64,000 bases of DNA from Gordonia tangerina (GTDB taxonomy: Bacteria; Actinomycetota; Actinomycetes; Mycobacteriales; Mycobacteriaceae). The notes beneath the pieces are model-generated. The model saw only the letters and a program-made list of their open reading frames with translations, searched no databases and was not told where the DNA came from. This document shows, in pieces, positions 1 through 7,891 of the stretch. The translations under genes and the position numbers were made by a program. Position 1 is the first letter of the stretch. The number at the start of each line of letters is the position of its first letter. The stretch spans positions 1-64,000 of the forward strand of contig NZ_JAKGCU010000020.1 of NCBI RefSeq assembly GCF_021556435.1. The letters are read 5' to 3'.

Positions 1-132
1 CCGGACCGGATCGGCCAGCGCCTTGAGCCGCAGAGCGATTTCTAGGGCGGTGTCGTCATCGAGAGGGGCCGCCGACACGGGCGCACAGCAGATCGGGGCA
101 CTGATGTCGACCATCGGCAGGGCCTTCGGCAT
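1..132 (-). CDS. ArsR/SmtB-family metalloregulator, N-terminal part (runs off the window)
   Basis: The reverse strand from an ATG at 132 encodes MPKALPMVDISAPICCAPVS..., ending at the window edge with LRLKALADPVR. That is the conserved first helix of ArsR/SmtB winged-helix repressors. A vicinal cysteine pair (ICCAP, residues 15-16) in the N-terminal arm is a likely As(III) or Cd(II) ligand site. It is divergent from the arsI-type gene at 230, and the shared 97-bp gap holds two copies of a palindromic box, so this repressor probably controls both genes. Only 44 residues are visible, too few to tell arsenic from cadmium specificity. Confidence 0.85.
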   Translation of the reverse strand, partial: MPKALPMVDISAPICCAPVSAAPLDDDTALEIALRLKALADPVR

Positions 133-153
133 GACCCGACCATACCCTGGTAC

Positions 154-208
154 TTGACATATGTCGAAAAGGTGGCACCCTGCAGGTGTCAGTAGTTCGA
201 TATATGTC
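154..208. promoter_or_regulatory. Paired operator for the ArsR-type repressor
   Basis: The gap between the divergent arsR and arsI-type genes carries the perfect palindrome GACATATGTC (156-165) and a one-mismatch copy GATATATGTC (199-208). The first overlaps a TTGACA-like -35 hexamer (154-159). Two related boxes between divergent genes fit a metal-responsive repressor. That the site binds the adjacent ArsR is inference. Confidence 0.6.
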
Positions 209-229
209 TCACAGGTGAAGGTGATGGTC

Positions 230-715
230 GTGTCCCGTATGCAGCTCGCGCTCAATGTCGATGATCTCGATACCGCGATCGAGTTCTACTCCAAGCTGTT
301 CAACACCACCCCGGCCAAGCGCAAGCCGGGATACGCCAACTTCGCGATCGTCGAGCCGCCACTGAAGCTGGTGCTGCTGGAGAATCCCGGCCAGGGCGGC
401 ACGATCAACCATCTCGGCGTCGAGGTGGAGTCGAGCGAGAAGGTGCACGCTGAGATCGCCCGGTTGTCCGGGGAGGGTCTGTTCACCCAGGAGGAGATCA
501 ACTCGACCTGTTGTTTCGCGACGCAGGACAAGGTGTGGGTGACCGGGCCGGCGAAGGAGAAGTGGGAGGTCTACACCGTGCTGGCTGACTCCGAGACGTT
601 CGGGACCAGCCCGAAACTGTTGGAACAGAACGCCACCGAGGACGCCGAGCAGGGTTCGGTGTGCTGCGGCGGCAACGCCGCAGACCAGGCCGAGGCGCGC
701 ACAGCCTGCTGCTGA
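230..715 (+). CDS. ArsI/CadI-family metal-inducible dioxygenase (VOC fold)
   Basis: 161-aa vicinal-oxygen-chelate protein of the ArsI/CadI family. ArsI is a non-haem Fe(II) C-As lyase that demethylates organoarsenicals; CadI is a cadmium-induced relative. The VOC core spans about residues 1-125, with the vicinal Cys pair STCCFATQDK that binds the arsenical in ArsI. The tail adds further Cys pairs (SVCCGG and the terminal TACC). I chose GTG 230 (MSRMQLALNV, the usual family start) because AAGGTG lies six bases upstream; ATG 224 or 239 are alternatives. The ars operon lies downstream on the opposite strand, supporting arsenic over cadmium. Confidence 0.85.
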   Translation: MSRMQLALNVDDLDTAIEFYSKLFNTTPAKRKPGYANFAIVEPPLKLVLLENPGQGGTINHLGVEVESSEKVHAEIARLSGEGLFTQEEINSTCCFATQDKVWVTGPAKEKWEVYTVLADSETFGTSPKLLEQNATEDAEQGSVCCGGNAADQAEARTACC

Positions 716-737
716 CAGCCTCGGTTCGCGTTCTCGC

Positions 738-1148
738 CTACCGCGCGATGCGGTCGGCGAGGGCGCGGATCCGGTTGGTGATGTCGTCGCGGATCAGCCG
801 CATTCGTTCGATACCGTCGATGCCCCGTCCGGAGGGTTCGTCGGTGTCCCACACTTCGAGGGCGACGCCGTCGGGTGGGGTGACCTCGGCGGTGCCGACC
901 ACCACGACCAGGTCCACGGCTTGCATCAGTTCATCGGTGAGTTGCCGCGGCTGATGTCCGACGACGTCGGCGCCGACTTCGGCGAGTACCTGGGCGGACA
1001 GTTCGTTGACCTGGCCGCCGATTTTCGCGTTGGTGCCGGCTGAGGATGGGGTGATCCGGTCGGTGACTGTCGGTGTGAGGTGTTCGGCCATCACCGATTT
1101 GCCGCGGTTGGACACGCACACGAACAACACCTGCGGTGGTGTGCTCAT
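738..1148 (-). CDS. Low-molecular-weight phosphatase-like arsenate reductase paralogue
   Basis: 136-aa LMW-PTPase-fold protein, last gene of the arsR-acr3-arsC-arsC-arsC operon. It overlaps the upstream arsC by 4 bp (ATGA), implying translational coupling. The N-terminal P-loop reads VLFVCVSNRGKS: the nucleophilic Cys is kept, but the usual arginine of C-x5-R is lysine, whereas both neighbouring copies keep CVxNAGRS. It also lacks their MGCGDAC motif. It may be a mycothiol-dependent reductase variant, a phosphatase, or an accessory protein. Family membership is clear; activity is not. Confidence 0.8.
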   Translation of the reverse strand: MSTPPQVLFVCVSNRGKSVMAEHLTPTVTDRITPSSAGTNAKIGGQVNELSAQVLAEVGADVVGHQPRQLTDELMQAVDLVVVVGTAEVTPPDGVALEVWDTDEPSGRGIDGIERMRLIRDDITNRIRALADRIAR

Positions 1149-1570
1149 TGGCCGACTTGCTGGTCGGCGGGTACCAGTTCGTCGAGGAGGTTCGCGACGA
1201 GTCCGCGGATCTGATCGCGGATGGGGCGGACCGCGTCGATGCCTTGGCCGGCTGGGTCGTCGAGAGCCCAGTCCCGGTAGCTGACGCCGGGGAACACCGG
1301 GCATGCATCGCCACAGCCCATGGTGATCACGACGTCGGAGGATTCGACGGTGTCGGGGGTGAGGATCTTCGGTGACTGTGCGGAGATGTCGATACCGACT
1401 TCAGCCATCGCCTCGACCGCGGCCGGGTTGATGGAGTCGGCGGGAGCAGATCCGGCGGAGCGGACCTCGACGCTGCCCTGGCTCAAGGCGGTGAGGAAAC
1501 CGGCGGCCATCTGCGAGCGGCCAGCGTTGTGGACACACACAAATAGCACCCTAGGTCGAGATGTAGACAT
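1145..1570 (-). CDS. arsC: Arsenate reductase, LMW-PTPase/mycothiol-transferase type
   Basis: 141-aa arsenate reductase. It has the catalytic P-loop CVHNAGRSQMA near the N-terminus (C-x5-R), the VRSAGS segment and a second redox motif MGCGDACP around residue 90. In actinobacteria such enzymes usually act as arsenate-mycothiol transferases, feeding arsenite to Acr3. ATG 1570 (MSTSRPRVLFV) is preferred over the TTG nine bases upstream because AAAGGG lies about 10 bases before it. It sits 41 bp after the three-helix arsC and overlaps the next gene by 4 bp. Confidence 0.9.
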   Translation of the reverse strand: MSTSRPRVLFVCVHNAGRSQMAAGFLTALSQGSVEVRSAGSAPADSINPAAVEAMAEVGIDISAQSPKILTPDTVESSDVVITMGCGDACPVFPGVSYRDWALDDPAGQGIDAVRPIRDQIRGLVANLLDELVPADQQVGQ

Positions 1571-1611
1571 GAGACACAAGCCCTTTCAGCTGTGAAGGAA
1601 CATCAGATACG

Positions 1612-2295
1612 TCACACACGTTCGGTGGTGAGTTCGGTGAGAAGACCACGAACTCGGGCGTCAAGATCGTCGCGGATCGCGCGAACCTCGTCGAGGGGAC
1701 GGCCCTGGGGGTCCGCGACCGTCCAGTCCAGATAGCGTTTGCCGGGATAGATCGGACACGCGTCGCCGCAACCCATGGCTACGACCACGTCGGCGGCGGC
1801 GACTACATCGTCGGTGAGCGGTTTGGGGTACTGCGTGCCCATGTCGACGCCGATCTCGGTCATTGCTTCGACGACGGTCGGGTTGATCGAGTGCGCGGGG
1901 GCTGACCCGGCGGAGCGCACGTGTACCCGCCCGGCGGCGTGGTGGGTCAACAATCCGGCGGCCATCTGTGAGCGGCCGGCGTTCTGGACGCAGACGAACA
2001 GAACTTCGGGCACATCCTTGGGCACCGATCCATCGGACTGGGCCAGGGCGCGTAACCGATCAGCCGCGAACCTGCCCGCCAAGGTCGTCAGGTGCGCATG
2101 CACCCGGGAGGTGCGCCGTAAGGCGGTGTAGGACTCGAACACACAGCGTTCCACCGTCTGGCGAGACACCACCCCCTCATACTTGGCGGCCAGGTCAGCG
2201 GCGGTACGGGCGAGCACGGCATGGGGCATCAACAGTTCGGGCTGCGCGCGGTGTTCACTGCGACTTAGCTGCTCGTCCAACAGATCCTCAGGCAT
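1612..2295 (-). CDS. arsC: Arsenate reductase with N-terminal helical domain
   Basis: 227-aa two-part protein. Residues 1 to about 90 form an all-helical region rich in Ala/Arg (LARTAADLAAKYEGVVS..., ERCVFESYTALRRT), resembling the three-helix-bundle domain fused to many actinobacterial ArsC proteins. The rest is a complete LMW-PTPase-type ArsC with CVQNAGRSQMA and MGCGDACP. ATG 2295 was chosen because it starts 8 bp inside the 3' end of acr3, giving coupled translation; the open frame extends upstream but antisense to acr3. It presumably reduces arsenate for the adjacent efflux pump. Confidence 0.9.
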   Translation of the reverse strand: MPEDLLDEQLSRSEHRAQPELLMPHAVLARTAADLAAKYEGVVSRQTVERCVFESYTALRRTSRVHAHLTTLAGRFAADRLRALAQSDGSVPKDVPEVLFVCVQNAGRSQMAAGLLTHHAAGRVHVRSAGSAPAHSINPTVVEAMTEIGVDMGTQYPKPLTDDVVAAADVVVAMGCGDACPIYPGKRYLDWTVADPQGRPLDEVRAIRDDLDARVRGLLTELTTERV

Positions 2296-3391
2296 CGCGA
2301 GCCGGCTCCTTCGACACATCCGGGCTGGAGGCAGTGGTTGGGGTGGTGAAGCGTTTCCGCAGTGCCAGGGACACGTACACGAGGGCGACGAGGACGGGGA
2401 CCTCGATGAGTGGTCCGATGACTCCGGCCAGGGCCTGGCCGGATGTTGCACCGTAGGTGGCGATCGCGACGGCGATGGCGAGCTCGAAGTTGTTGCCCGC
2501 GGCGGTGAACGCCAGCGTGGTGGTTCGCGCATACCCCAGCCCCATCGCGGCCCCGAGCACGAACCCACCGCCCCACATCACCGCGAAGTAGATCAGCAGC
2601 GGCAGAGCGATCCGCACGACGTCCCACGGCTGCGACGTGATCTGCTCACCTTGCAACGCGAACAGGATGACGATGGTGAACAGCAACCCGTAAAGGGCCC
2701 ACGGCCCGAGACGCGGCAGGAACGAGGACTCGTACCAGTCGCGGCCTTTGGTTCGCTCGCCGATGCGGCGGGTGAGGAAGCCTGCGACCAGGGGTATACC
2801 GAGGAAGATCAGCACCGACTTCGCGATCTGCCACGGCGAGGTGTCGATGGTGGTCTGCTCCAGGCCCAGCCATCCGGGCAACACCGAGAGGTAGAACCAA
2901 CCCAGCACGGCGAACATGACCACCTGGAACACCGAGTTCAGTGCGACGAGAACAGCAGCGGCTTCGCGGTCGCCGCACGCCAGGTCGTTCCAGATGATGA
3001 CCATCGCGATGCATCGGGCCAGGCCGACGATGATCAGTCCGGTCCGGTACTCCGGCAGATCCGGGAGCAGGAGCCAGGCCAGCGCGAACATCAACGCCGG
3101 TCCGATGATCCAGTTCAACGCCAACGACCCGAGTAGCAGGCGACGATCACCGGTGACCGAGTCGAGTCGGTCGTAGCGCACCTTGGCCAGCACCGGATAC
3201 ATCATGATCAGCAATCCGAGGGCGATCGGCAGCGAGATGCCGTCGAGCTCGACCGCCGCCAAAGTGTCACCCAGGCCGGGGACGACTCGACCGAGCAGCA
3301 GTCCGGCGACCATCGCGGCGCCGATCCACACCGGCAGAAACCGGTCCAGCGTCGACAACTTGCCCGCGACCGCGGTGTCGGTGGCGGTCAC
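2288..3391 (-). CDS. acr3: Acr3-type arsenite efflux permease
   Basis: 367-aa integral membrane protein with about ten hydrophobic helices, of the Acr3 (BASS superfamily) arsenite exporters. Visible family landmarks are the helix with GLARCIAMVIIWNDLACGD, carrying the conserved cysteine, and the later AGNNFELAIAVAIA and GPLIEVPVLV segments with the conserved Glu residues. The GTG start at 3391 overlaps the end of arsR by 4 bp and the stop overlaps arsC by 8 bp, so all three form one transcript. It exports As(III) made by the ArsC proteins. Confidence 0.95.
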   Translation of the reverse strand: MTATDTAVAGKLSTLDRFLPVWIGAAMVAGLLLGRVVPGLGDTLAAVELDGISLPIALGLLIMMYPVLAKVRYDRLDSVTGDRRLLLGSLALNWIIGPALMFALAWLLLPDLPEYRTGLIIVGLARCIAMVIIWNDLACGDREAAAVLVALNSVFQVVMFAVLGWFYLSVLPGWLGLEQTTIDTSPWQIAKSVLIFLGIPLVAGFLTRRIGERTKGRDWYESSFLPRLGPWALYGLLFTIVILFALQGEQITSQPWDVVRIALPLLIYFAVMWGGGFVLGAAMGLGYARTTTLAFTAAGNNFELAIAVAIATYGATSGQALAGVIGPLIEVPVLVALVYVSLALRKRFTTPTTASSPDVSKEPARDA

Positions 3392-3750
3392 TGGTCGGCC
3401 TCACACGACCGCGTTTCCCCCACGACCGTGGCGAGATCGCCCAGCAGGCCCGACAGTTGTTGCAGCGCTTCGGTGTTCACCCGGTAGTACACCCAGGTCG
3501 CGCGGCGCTCGCTGGTCACCAGACCCGCCTGGCGCAGCACCTTCAGATGGTGCGAGATCGTCGGCTGCGACAGCTCGAACGGCCCGGAGATGTCGCACAC
3601 GCACGCCTCGCCGCCCGGATGCGCAGCGACCTCCGACAGCAACCGCAGTCGAACCGGATCAGCGAGTGCCTTCAACAGTGGGGTGACAGCCCCGGTCTCG
3701 TCGCTACTGAGGCCGCGGCCGGGTGGCAGCAGGAGATTCTTATTCGACAC
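3388..3750 (-). CDS. arsR: ArsR-family arsenite-responsive repressor
   Basis: 120-aa winged-helix repressor leading the ars operon. The DNA-binding helix is ELSQPTISHHLKVLRQAGLV (about residues 59-78) and the metal site CVCD lies just before it, the classical ArsR Cys arrangement. ARRATWVYYRV-type wing residues follow. Start is GTG 3750 (MSNKNLLLPPGR). A palindrome overlaps the promoter just upstream (3753-3764), consistent with autorepression relieved by As(III). It differs from the partial ArsR at the window edge, so the island carries two sensors. Confidence 0.93.
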   Translation of the reverse strand: MSNKNLLLPPGRGLSSDETGAVTPLLKALADPVRLRLLSEVAAHPGGEACVCDISGPFELSQPTISHHLKVLRQAGLVTSERRATWVYYRVNTEALQQLSGLLGDLATVVGETRSCEADQ

Positions 3751-3752
3751 GC

Positions 3753-3764
3753 GTCAATATTGAC
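3753..3764. promoter_or_regulatory. ArsR operator of the ars operon
   Basis: Perfect 12-bp palindrome GTCAATATTGAC, two bases upstream of the GTG of arsR on the minus strand, within the larger partly symmetric GTGTGTCAATATTGACGCGTG. Position and symmetry fit an ArsR autoregulatory site. Inferred, not demonstrated. Confidence 0.6.
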
Positions 3765-3906
3765 ACACGTCGATGCAGGCGACAAGGTGGCCGACCTGGA
3801 AGCAGGCTTGCGCTTTCGCGTTGGTGTCCACGACAAGCAACCGGTTGGGCTCCGATCGAACCGCCATCCTCGGGTCAGCTCACGTGCCGCATTCAACGCT
3901 CAGACG
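3765..3906. other. Non-coding gap between arsR and the transposase
   Basis: About 140 bp that should contain the left end of the IS. No inverted copy of the GTCACCGATGTCC repeats found at the right end could be located, and no convincing ORF is present. The left insertion boundary is therefore unresolved. Confidence 0.4.
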
Positions 3907-5187
3907 GTGGCTGTTAATGAACCTATCGACCCTGTCGTCCGGCTAGCTATCTCGCAGTGGCCTGATGATGCACCCCGCGGAGCGGTCTCAACATTCTGCG
4001 TCGAACACGGAATTTCTCGAAAGTCGTTCTACGAGCTGCGTAAACGCGCCAAAGTCGAGGGGCCCGCGGCAGCCCTCGAACCGCGGACCCGCCGCCCAAA
4101 GTCGAGCCCGTCAGCGCTCAGTGACGAGGTCAAGTCACAAGCGGTGGCGGTGCGCGCCGCCTTGGAAAGGTCGGGTCTGGACCACGGACCGATCAGCGTG
4201 CACGACAAGATGCGGTCGATGGGCATGGCACAGGTCCCCTCGACAGCATCGCTGGCCCGCATCTTCCGCGATGCCGGAGTAGCCCGGCGTGAACCGAAAA
4301 AGAAGCCCCGCTCGGCGTGGCGGCGGTTCGTCTATCCCGCACCGAATGCGTGCTGGCAACTCGACGGCACCGAATACGTTCTGACCGGCGGACGTACGTG
4401 CGTCATCCTGCAACTGATCGACGATCACTCTCGCTACGCCGTGGGCTCCCACGTGGCCGCCGGTGAGACCTCCGACGCCGCGATCGCGGTGTTCGACAAG
4501 GCGGTGACCGCTCACGGCGTGCCCCAGCGACTCCTCACCGACAACGGGCCCGCTTTCAACCCCTCACGCCGCGGCCGCATCGGTCAACTCGTCGAACACG
4601 CCCACGCGCTCGGAGTCGAAACAATCACCGGCAAGCCCTACAAGCCCACCACGCAGGGCAAGAACGAACGCTTCCACCAGACACTGTTCCGCTACCTGGA
4701 CAAACAGCCACTTGCCGACACCCTGGCCGAGTTGCAGGCCCAGGTCGACGCGTTCGACCACATCTACAACACCGAGCGGCCTCACCAAGGACTGCCCGGG
4801 CGGGTCACACCGTTGACCGCCTGGCAGGCAACACCGAAAGCCGACGCGCCACACCCCAAATTCGGTCGGCCGTTGCTCGATCCGCCGACACCACGCCCTC
4901 GGCCCGCACAGCGGCAACCCACCGACCTACCCGACGGCGTCCTGGCCAGAACTGTCAGCACCTCCGGCACCATCAGCGTGGACGCAGTCACCTACTTGGT
5001 CGATGTGGACCACGCCTTCGACCAGGTCCTCGTTGTCACCGACGACAACACAATCGTCATCGCCAACACCGAAGGCGAAGTCCTCGTCGAACACCCCCGA
5101 CCCGCCCCAGGAATCACCTACGTCGGAAATCGACAACCCCGCGGCCCACGCCCCACCAAGAAGACCGCACCGTCACCGAAGTCCTGA
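3907..5187 (+). CDS. IS481-type DDE transposase
   Basis: About 426-aa transposase with an N-terminal helix-turn-helix region (VSTFCVEHGISRKSFYELRKR) and an rve integrase core. The catalytic triad is readable as QLDGTEY (D), LLTDNGPAF (D) and GKNERFHQTL (E). A C-terminal GTISVDAVTYLV segment is typical of the IS481 group. Start GTG 3907 (MAVNEPIDPVVRLAIS) is preferred; the frame stays open upstream but only antisense to arsR. No matching left terminal repeat was found, so the element may be truncated at its left side although the gene looks intact. Confidence 0.88.
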   Translation: MAVNEPIDPVVRLAISQWPDDAPRGAVSTFCVEHGISRKSFYELRKRAKVEGPAAALEPRTRRPKSSPSALSDEVKSQAVAVRAALERSGLDHGPISVHDKMRSMGMAQVPSTASLARIFRDAGVARREPKKKPRSAWRRFVYPAPNACWQLDGTEYVLTGGRTCVILQLIDDHSRYAVGSHVAAGETSDAAIAVFDKAVTAHGVPQRLLTDNGPAFNPSRRGRIGQLVEHAHALGVETITGKPYKPTTQGKNERFHQTLFRYLDKQPLADTLAELQAQVDAFDHIYNTERPHQGLPGRVTPLTAWQATPKADAPHPKFGRPLLDPPTPRPRPAQRQPTDLPDGVLARTVSTSGTISVDAVTYLVDVDHAFDQVLVVTDDNTIVIANTEGEVLVEHPRPAPGITYVGNRQPRGPRPTKKTAPSPKS

Positions 5188-5235
5188 CACACCAAGTGTC
5201 ACCAATGTCCAGATGCAGAAACGTCACCGATGTCC
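5172..5235. repeat. Iterated 13-bp repeats at the IS481 right end
   Basis: Three near-identical repeats lie at the 3' end of the transposase gene: GTCACCGAAGTCC (5172-5184), GTCACCAATGTCC (5198-5210) and GTCACCGATGTCC (5223-5235), spaced 26 and 25 bp. They probably form the transposase-binding terminal region. No inverted counterpart was found at 3765-3906. Confidence 0.6.
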
Positions 5236-5275
5236 CGATACATCACAGTTGCGGGTTCGACTGGTTGCGGCATTA

Positions 5276-5291
5276 TCGAACATACGTTCGG
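5276..5291. promoter_or_regulatory. LexA/SOS box before the DUF222 pseudogene
   Basis: TCGAACATACGTTCGG matches the actinobacterial LexA consensus TCGAAC-N4-GTTCGA at all but the last base. It lies 22 bp before the ATG at 5313. A second DUF222/HNH gene in the window (33548) has an almost identical box. Confidence 0.7.
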
Positions 5292-5312
5292 AACGGTCAG
5301 TCGGGGGTGAGT

Positions 5313-6240
5313 ATGGCCGAGTTTCATGAGTGTGATGCAACCGATGCCGCGCCCACCAAGTCTGCGCCCACCGACTCTGCGCCGCCTGATTCGGTGCCCC
5401 ATGATTCGGTACCCCCTGATTCGGTACCTTCTGGGTCGGTGTCGGCGGGGTCGTTGTCGGAGGTGCCGGGTCTGCTCGCCGAGCTGGATGCGGTGGTGGA
5501 TCGGTTGCCGCATGACAAGAAGGTGGCCGCCGAGGCCACCCTGGCCGGGTTGGCGCGTGAGCACACGCCCGCCGAGATCGGTGAACTCGGGCAGCGGCTA
5601 CTCGACAACCTCGACCCCGACGGCGAGTTGTCCGACGGCAGTGACCGTAAACGACGTCGTAACGTGTGGGTCAACCGGCAAGACGCCCAGCAGATGTCGA
5701 AACTAACCGGTCACCTCGACCCGGAAACCCGCGCCCTGATCGAAACGCTGTGGGCGGTATGGGCCACACCCGGCCTCAACAATCCCGACGACCCCGACTC
5801 GCCACCCGCGCGCAACGGTTGGTGTCTTTCGCCCGCCCCGACGGGCACGTGTGCTCAGCACCCGACTGCGATCAGCCCGCCGCCCACGCGGAGATGCATC
5901 ACGCCGTGCGTGACTTCGCCGACGGCGGCAACACCGACATCGTCGACCTCGCCCCCGCCTGTGGCCCCCACAACCGGATGGTCGGCAAAACCCGGGCCAG
6001 TTCACCGCCGGGGTCTACACCGACGGCCCCGACGCCGGCCGCGTGTGGTGGCGACGCAACAGCGAACCCGACCCTCGAACAGGCACGCGCCCGCATCCAC
6101 CCACCACCAGCACAGGCGCCGCCGCAGCGTCTCAACTCATTCGAACTCACCGAGATGATCCCCCAACCCATCTCGGTCATGGAGGCCTGCCTCGCGCACC
6201 GCCTGTACACCAGCGCCACTGGCCGCGGGGCGGTCACTGA
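5313..6240 (+). pseudogene. DUF222/HNH endonuclease (13E12-like), decayed
   Basis: Three reading frames must be joined to recover one DUF222/HNH protein. Frame one (5313 to about 5800) carries the DUF222 N-terminal half to NNPDDPDSP. Frame two (about 5800-5990) carries the HNH core (HVCSAPDCDQ, AEMHHAVRDFADGG, LAPACGPHNRMVG). Frame three (about 5990-6240) continues with FTAGVYTDGPDAGRVWWRR. Against the intact 415-aa copy at 33548, roughly 100 residues between NPDDPDSP and the HNH domain are missing, so a deletion plus at least two frameshifts occurred. The N-terminal part carries seven 15-bp repeats. Confidence 0.85.
5349..5453 (+). repeat. 15-bp tandem repeat array inside the DUF222 pseudogene
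   Basis: Seven in-phase 15-bp units, from GCGCCCACCAAGTCT and GCGCCCACCGACTCT through GTGCCCCATGATTCG to GTACCTTCTGGGTCG, encode degenerate pentapeptides (APTKS, APTDS, APPDS, VPHDS, VPPDS, VPSGS, VSAGS). The unit resembles repeats at 11247-11291 and 14824-14898. Confidence 0.8.
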
Positions 6241-6251
6241 CCGCAGGGTGG

Positions 6252-6521
6252 TCACACCTTCGATCGACCACGCACGAGGCCGACAATCCACAGCAGCAGG
6301 CAGGCCCCGGCGAGACAGGTCACGAAACTGAAGATCAGTCCGCCGCCCTCCACATCGACGCCGAACAGGGCGAGGATGAACCCTCCGAGCAGGCCACCGA
6401 CGATGCCCACCACGATGTTGAGCAGAATGCCCATCTGAGCGTTGGTCTTCATGATCATGCTGGCGATCCACCCGGCAAGGCCGCCCACGATGATCCATCC
6501 GATGATTCCGAGTCCGAGCAT
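6252..6521 (-). CDS. GlsB/YeaQ/YmgE-family small membrane protein
   Basis: 89-aa hydrophobic protein with three predicted membrane segments (LGIIGWIIVGGLAGWIAS, ILLNIVVGIVGGLLGGF, FSFVTCLAGACLLLWIVG). The glycine-rich pattern and length are those of transglycosylase-associated (GlsB/YeaQ/YmgE) stress proteins, whose biochemical role is unclear. Two ATGs are adjacent; 6521 lies four bases after GGAGG and is preferred to 6524. It stands alone on the minus strand, between the HNH pseudogene and parA. Confidence 0.85.
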   Translation of the reverse strand: MLGLGIIGWIIVGGLAGWIASMIMKTNAQMGILLNIVVGIVGGLLGGFILALFGVDVEGGGLIFSFVTCLAGACLLLWIVGLVRGRSKV

Positions 6522-6592
6522 CATTCCTCCACCTGGTCGGTACGCGGCGGCAGCTGGACCAGACCGCGTTCGGTCGCACACCCGACTCGACG

Positions 6593-7456
6593 CTACGCGG
6601 TGGACGAGACCTTCGCGGCCGCTTCGATCATCAGTGCCTGTGTCACGCCCCGGAACTGCTCGAAGTGCCCGTGATGGCCGTACTTGGCGCGCAGGTTCAC
6701 GTACGGCCGGTACTCCGCTGCGGCACCGATCACGTTGGCCTCGTGGAGGTACGCGGGCAGTACGTTCTGTATCGACGGGTCCCGACGGAGCCGTAAGACC
6801 GTGTCCTGGTGAAGTGTCGCCGCAGCGCGGAACTTGGTCACCACCACACCCAATTCGGTGATCTTACGGCCGATTTCCCTTCCGAAGTCGGCGACCTGAC
6901 GCTGAACATGACCGATCGCGTACGTCGACAACACGTCCGGGATCGTCGGAATCACATAGGCATCGGCCAGCGAGAGACCGTTGAGACTGAACGGACCGAC
7001 ATTCGGCGGGCAGTCGATGAGGATGAAGTCGTAATTGTCGGCGATCGCGGCAACCGCGCGACGCAGCACGTCGATCAGCGCGGCGTGGTCGTCGGCGGCC
7101 ACACGGCGTGCACTCAGTTCCTCCTGCAACTCGATGAAGTCGAGGGAGGCCGGCAACAGGTCCACACCCCGCACCGACTCGACGGGTGACACATCGCGCT
7201 GAAGCGTCGTGTCGAGATCGAAACGCCTGGTGTCGTCGAGTGCGTCCGCGAACAGCGTCGCCAGTGTGTGTCCCCGCTTGTTGCATTGCAGCCACCGGTC
7301 CTGTCCGATCATCATGGTGGTGAGGTTCGTCTGCGCGTCGAGATCCACCAGCAGAACACGCTGCCCGAACTCGGCCAGGAATTCGGCCACACCGGCAGTC
7401 AGCGTCGTCTTGCCGACACCTCCCTTGAGGCTGATGGTCGCGATCGCCGTCGGCAT
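6593..7456 (-). CDS. ParA-family ATPase, orphan
   Basis: 287-aa P-loop ATPase of the ParA/Soj family. It shows the deviant Walker A KGGVGKTTLTAG near residue 11, LLVDLDAQTNLT (switch I), DFILIDCPPNVGPFS (Walker B) and IPTIPDVLSTYAI. These ATPases position DNA or protein cargo. No parB, parS cluster or replication gene is visible nearby, so a role in chromosome segregation is not supported; it may position a protein complex or be a relic of a mobile element. ATG 7456 (MPTAIATISLKGG) is the natural start, since the frame upstream is not ParA-like. Confidence 0.85.
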   Translation of the reverse strand: MPTAIATISLKGGVGKTTLTAGVAEFLAEFGQRVLLVDLDAQTNLTTMMIGQDRWLQCNKRGHTLATLFADALDDTRRFDLDTTLQRDVSPVESVRGVDLLPASLDFIELQEELSARRVAADDHAALIDVLRRAVAAIADNYDFILIDCPPNVGPFSLNGLSLADAYVIPTIPDVLSTYAIGHVQRQVADFGREIGRKITELGVVVTKFRAAATLHQDTVLRLRRDPSIQNVLPAYLHEANVIGAAAEYRPYVNLRAKYGHHGHFEQFRGVTQALMIEAAAKVSSTA

Positions 7457-7535
7457 GGCCCACCCCGTGTGCTGGCAGTTTCGGTGGACAGCGTATCCCG
7501 GATCGGCGGTACACCGGGCAGCTGCGAGCCCAGGG

Positions 7536-7826
7536 TCATTCGTGGAACTCGTTCTTCGGGAGTCGTGGGCGCGTTCCGGTCGGGCGCCGACGTCCCGGTA
7601 TCCGGAGCGTCCAACGCGCCGGTGCGACCGTGAAGTCCATCCATCGCCCATCTCCGAGCCAGAGTGACCAGAGATCCTCATCGGGGAAATCGCCCATCCG
7701 CACATAGATCTGCTGATCGGCGGCGCGAGCGGTCAGCCAGCCCTGATCGTCCGGGTCGTCGGCGAAGACCGCGTCGGCGGCCAAGACCTGCTCGAGATCG
7801 TCCACTCGGTCGCTGCGTCGGACCAT
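7536..7826 (-). CDS. Hypothetical acidic protein
   Basis: 96-aa protein of no recognised family. It contains an acidic, Trp-rich stretch (GDFPDEDLWSLWLGDGRWMDF) and a basic tail. ATG 7826 is preceded by GGAGG two bases upstream, supporting a real gene. It lies 79 bp upstream of parA on the same strand and 65 bp downstream of the 240-aa gene, so the three may be co-transcribed. Confidence 0.55.
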   Translation of the reverse strand: MVRRSDRVDDLEQVLAADAVFADDPDDQGWLTARAADQQIYVRMGDFPDEDLWSLWLGDGRWMDFTVAPARWTLRIPGRRRPTGTRPRLPKNEFHE

Positions 7827-7891
7827 GTCCTCCCCTGTCGGTGTTGAACTGCTGGTGTGTCGACCATCGGCGAATCGGGCGGCTGTCCCGA

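Noticed and set aside
2183..3136. 317-codon frame opposite acr3
   Set aside because: Gln/Arg/Asp-rich shadow of a membrane-protein gene.
3457..3906. N-terminal extension of the transposase
   Set aside because: The frame is open but antisense to arsR; transposase similarity begins only after 3907.
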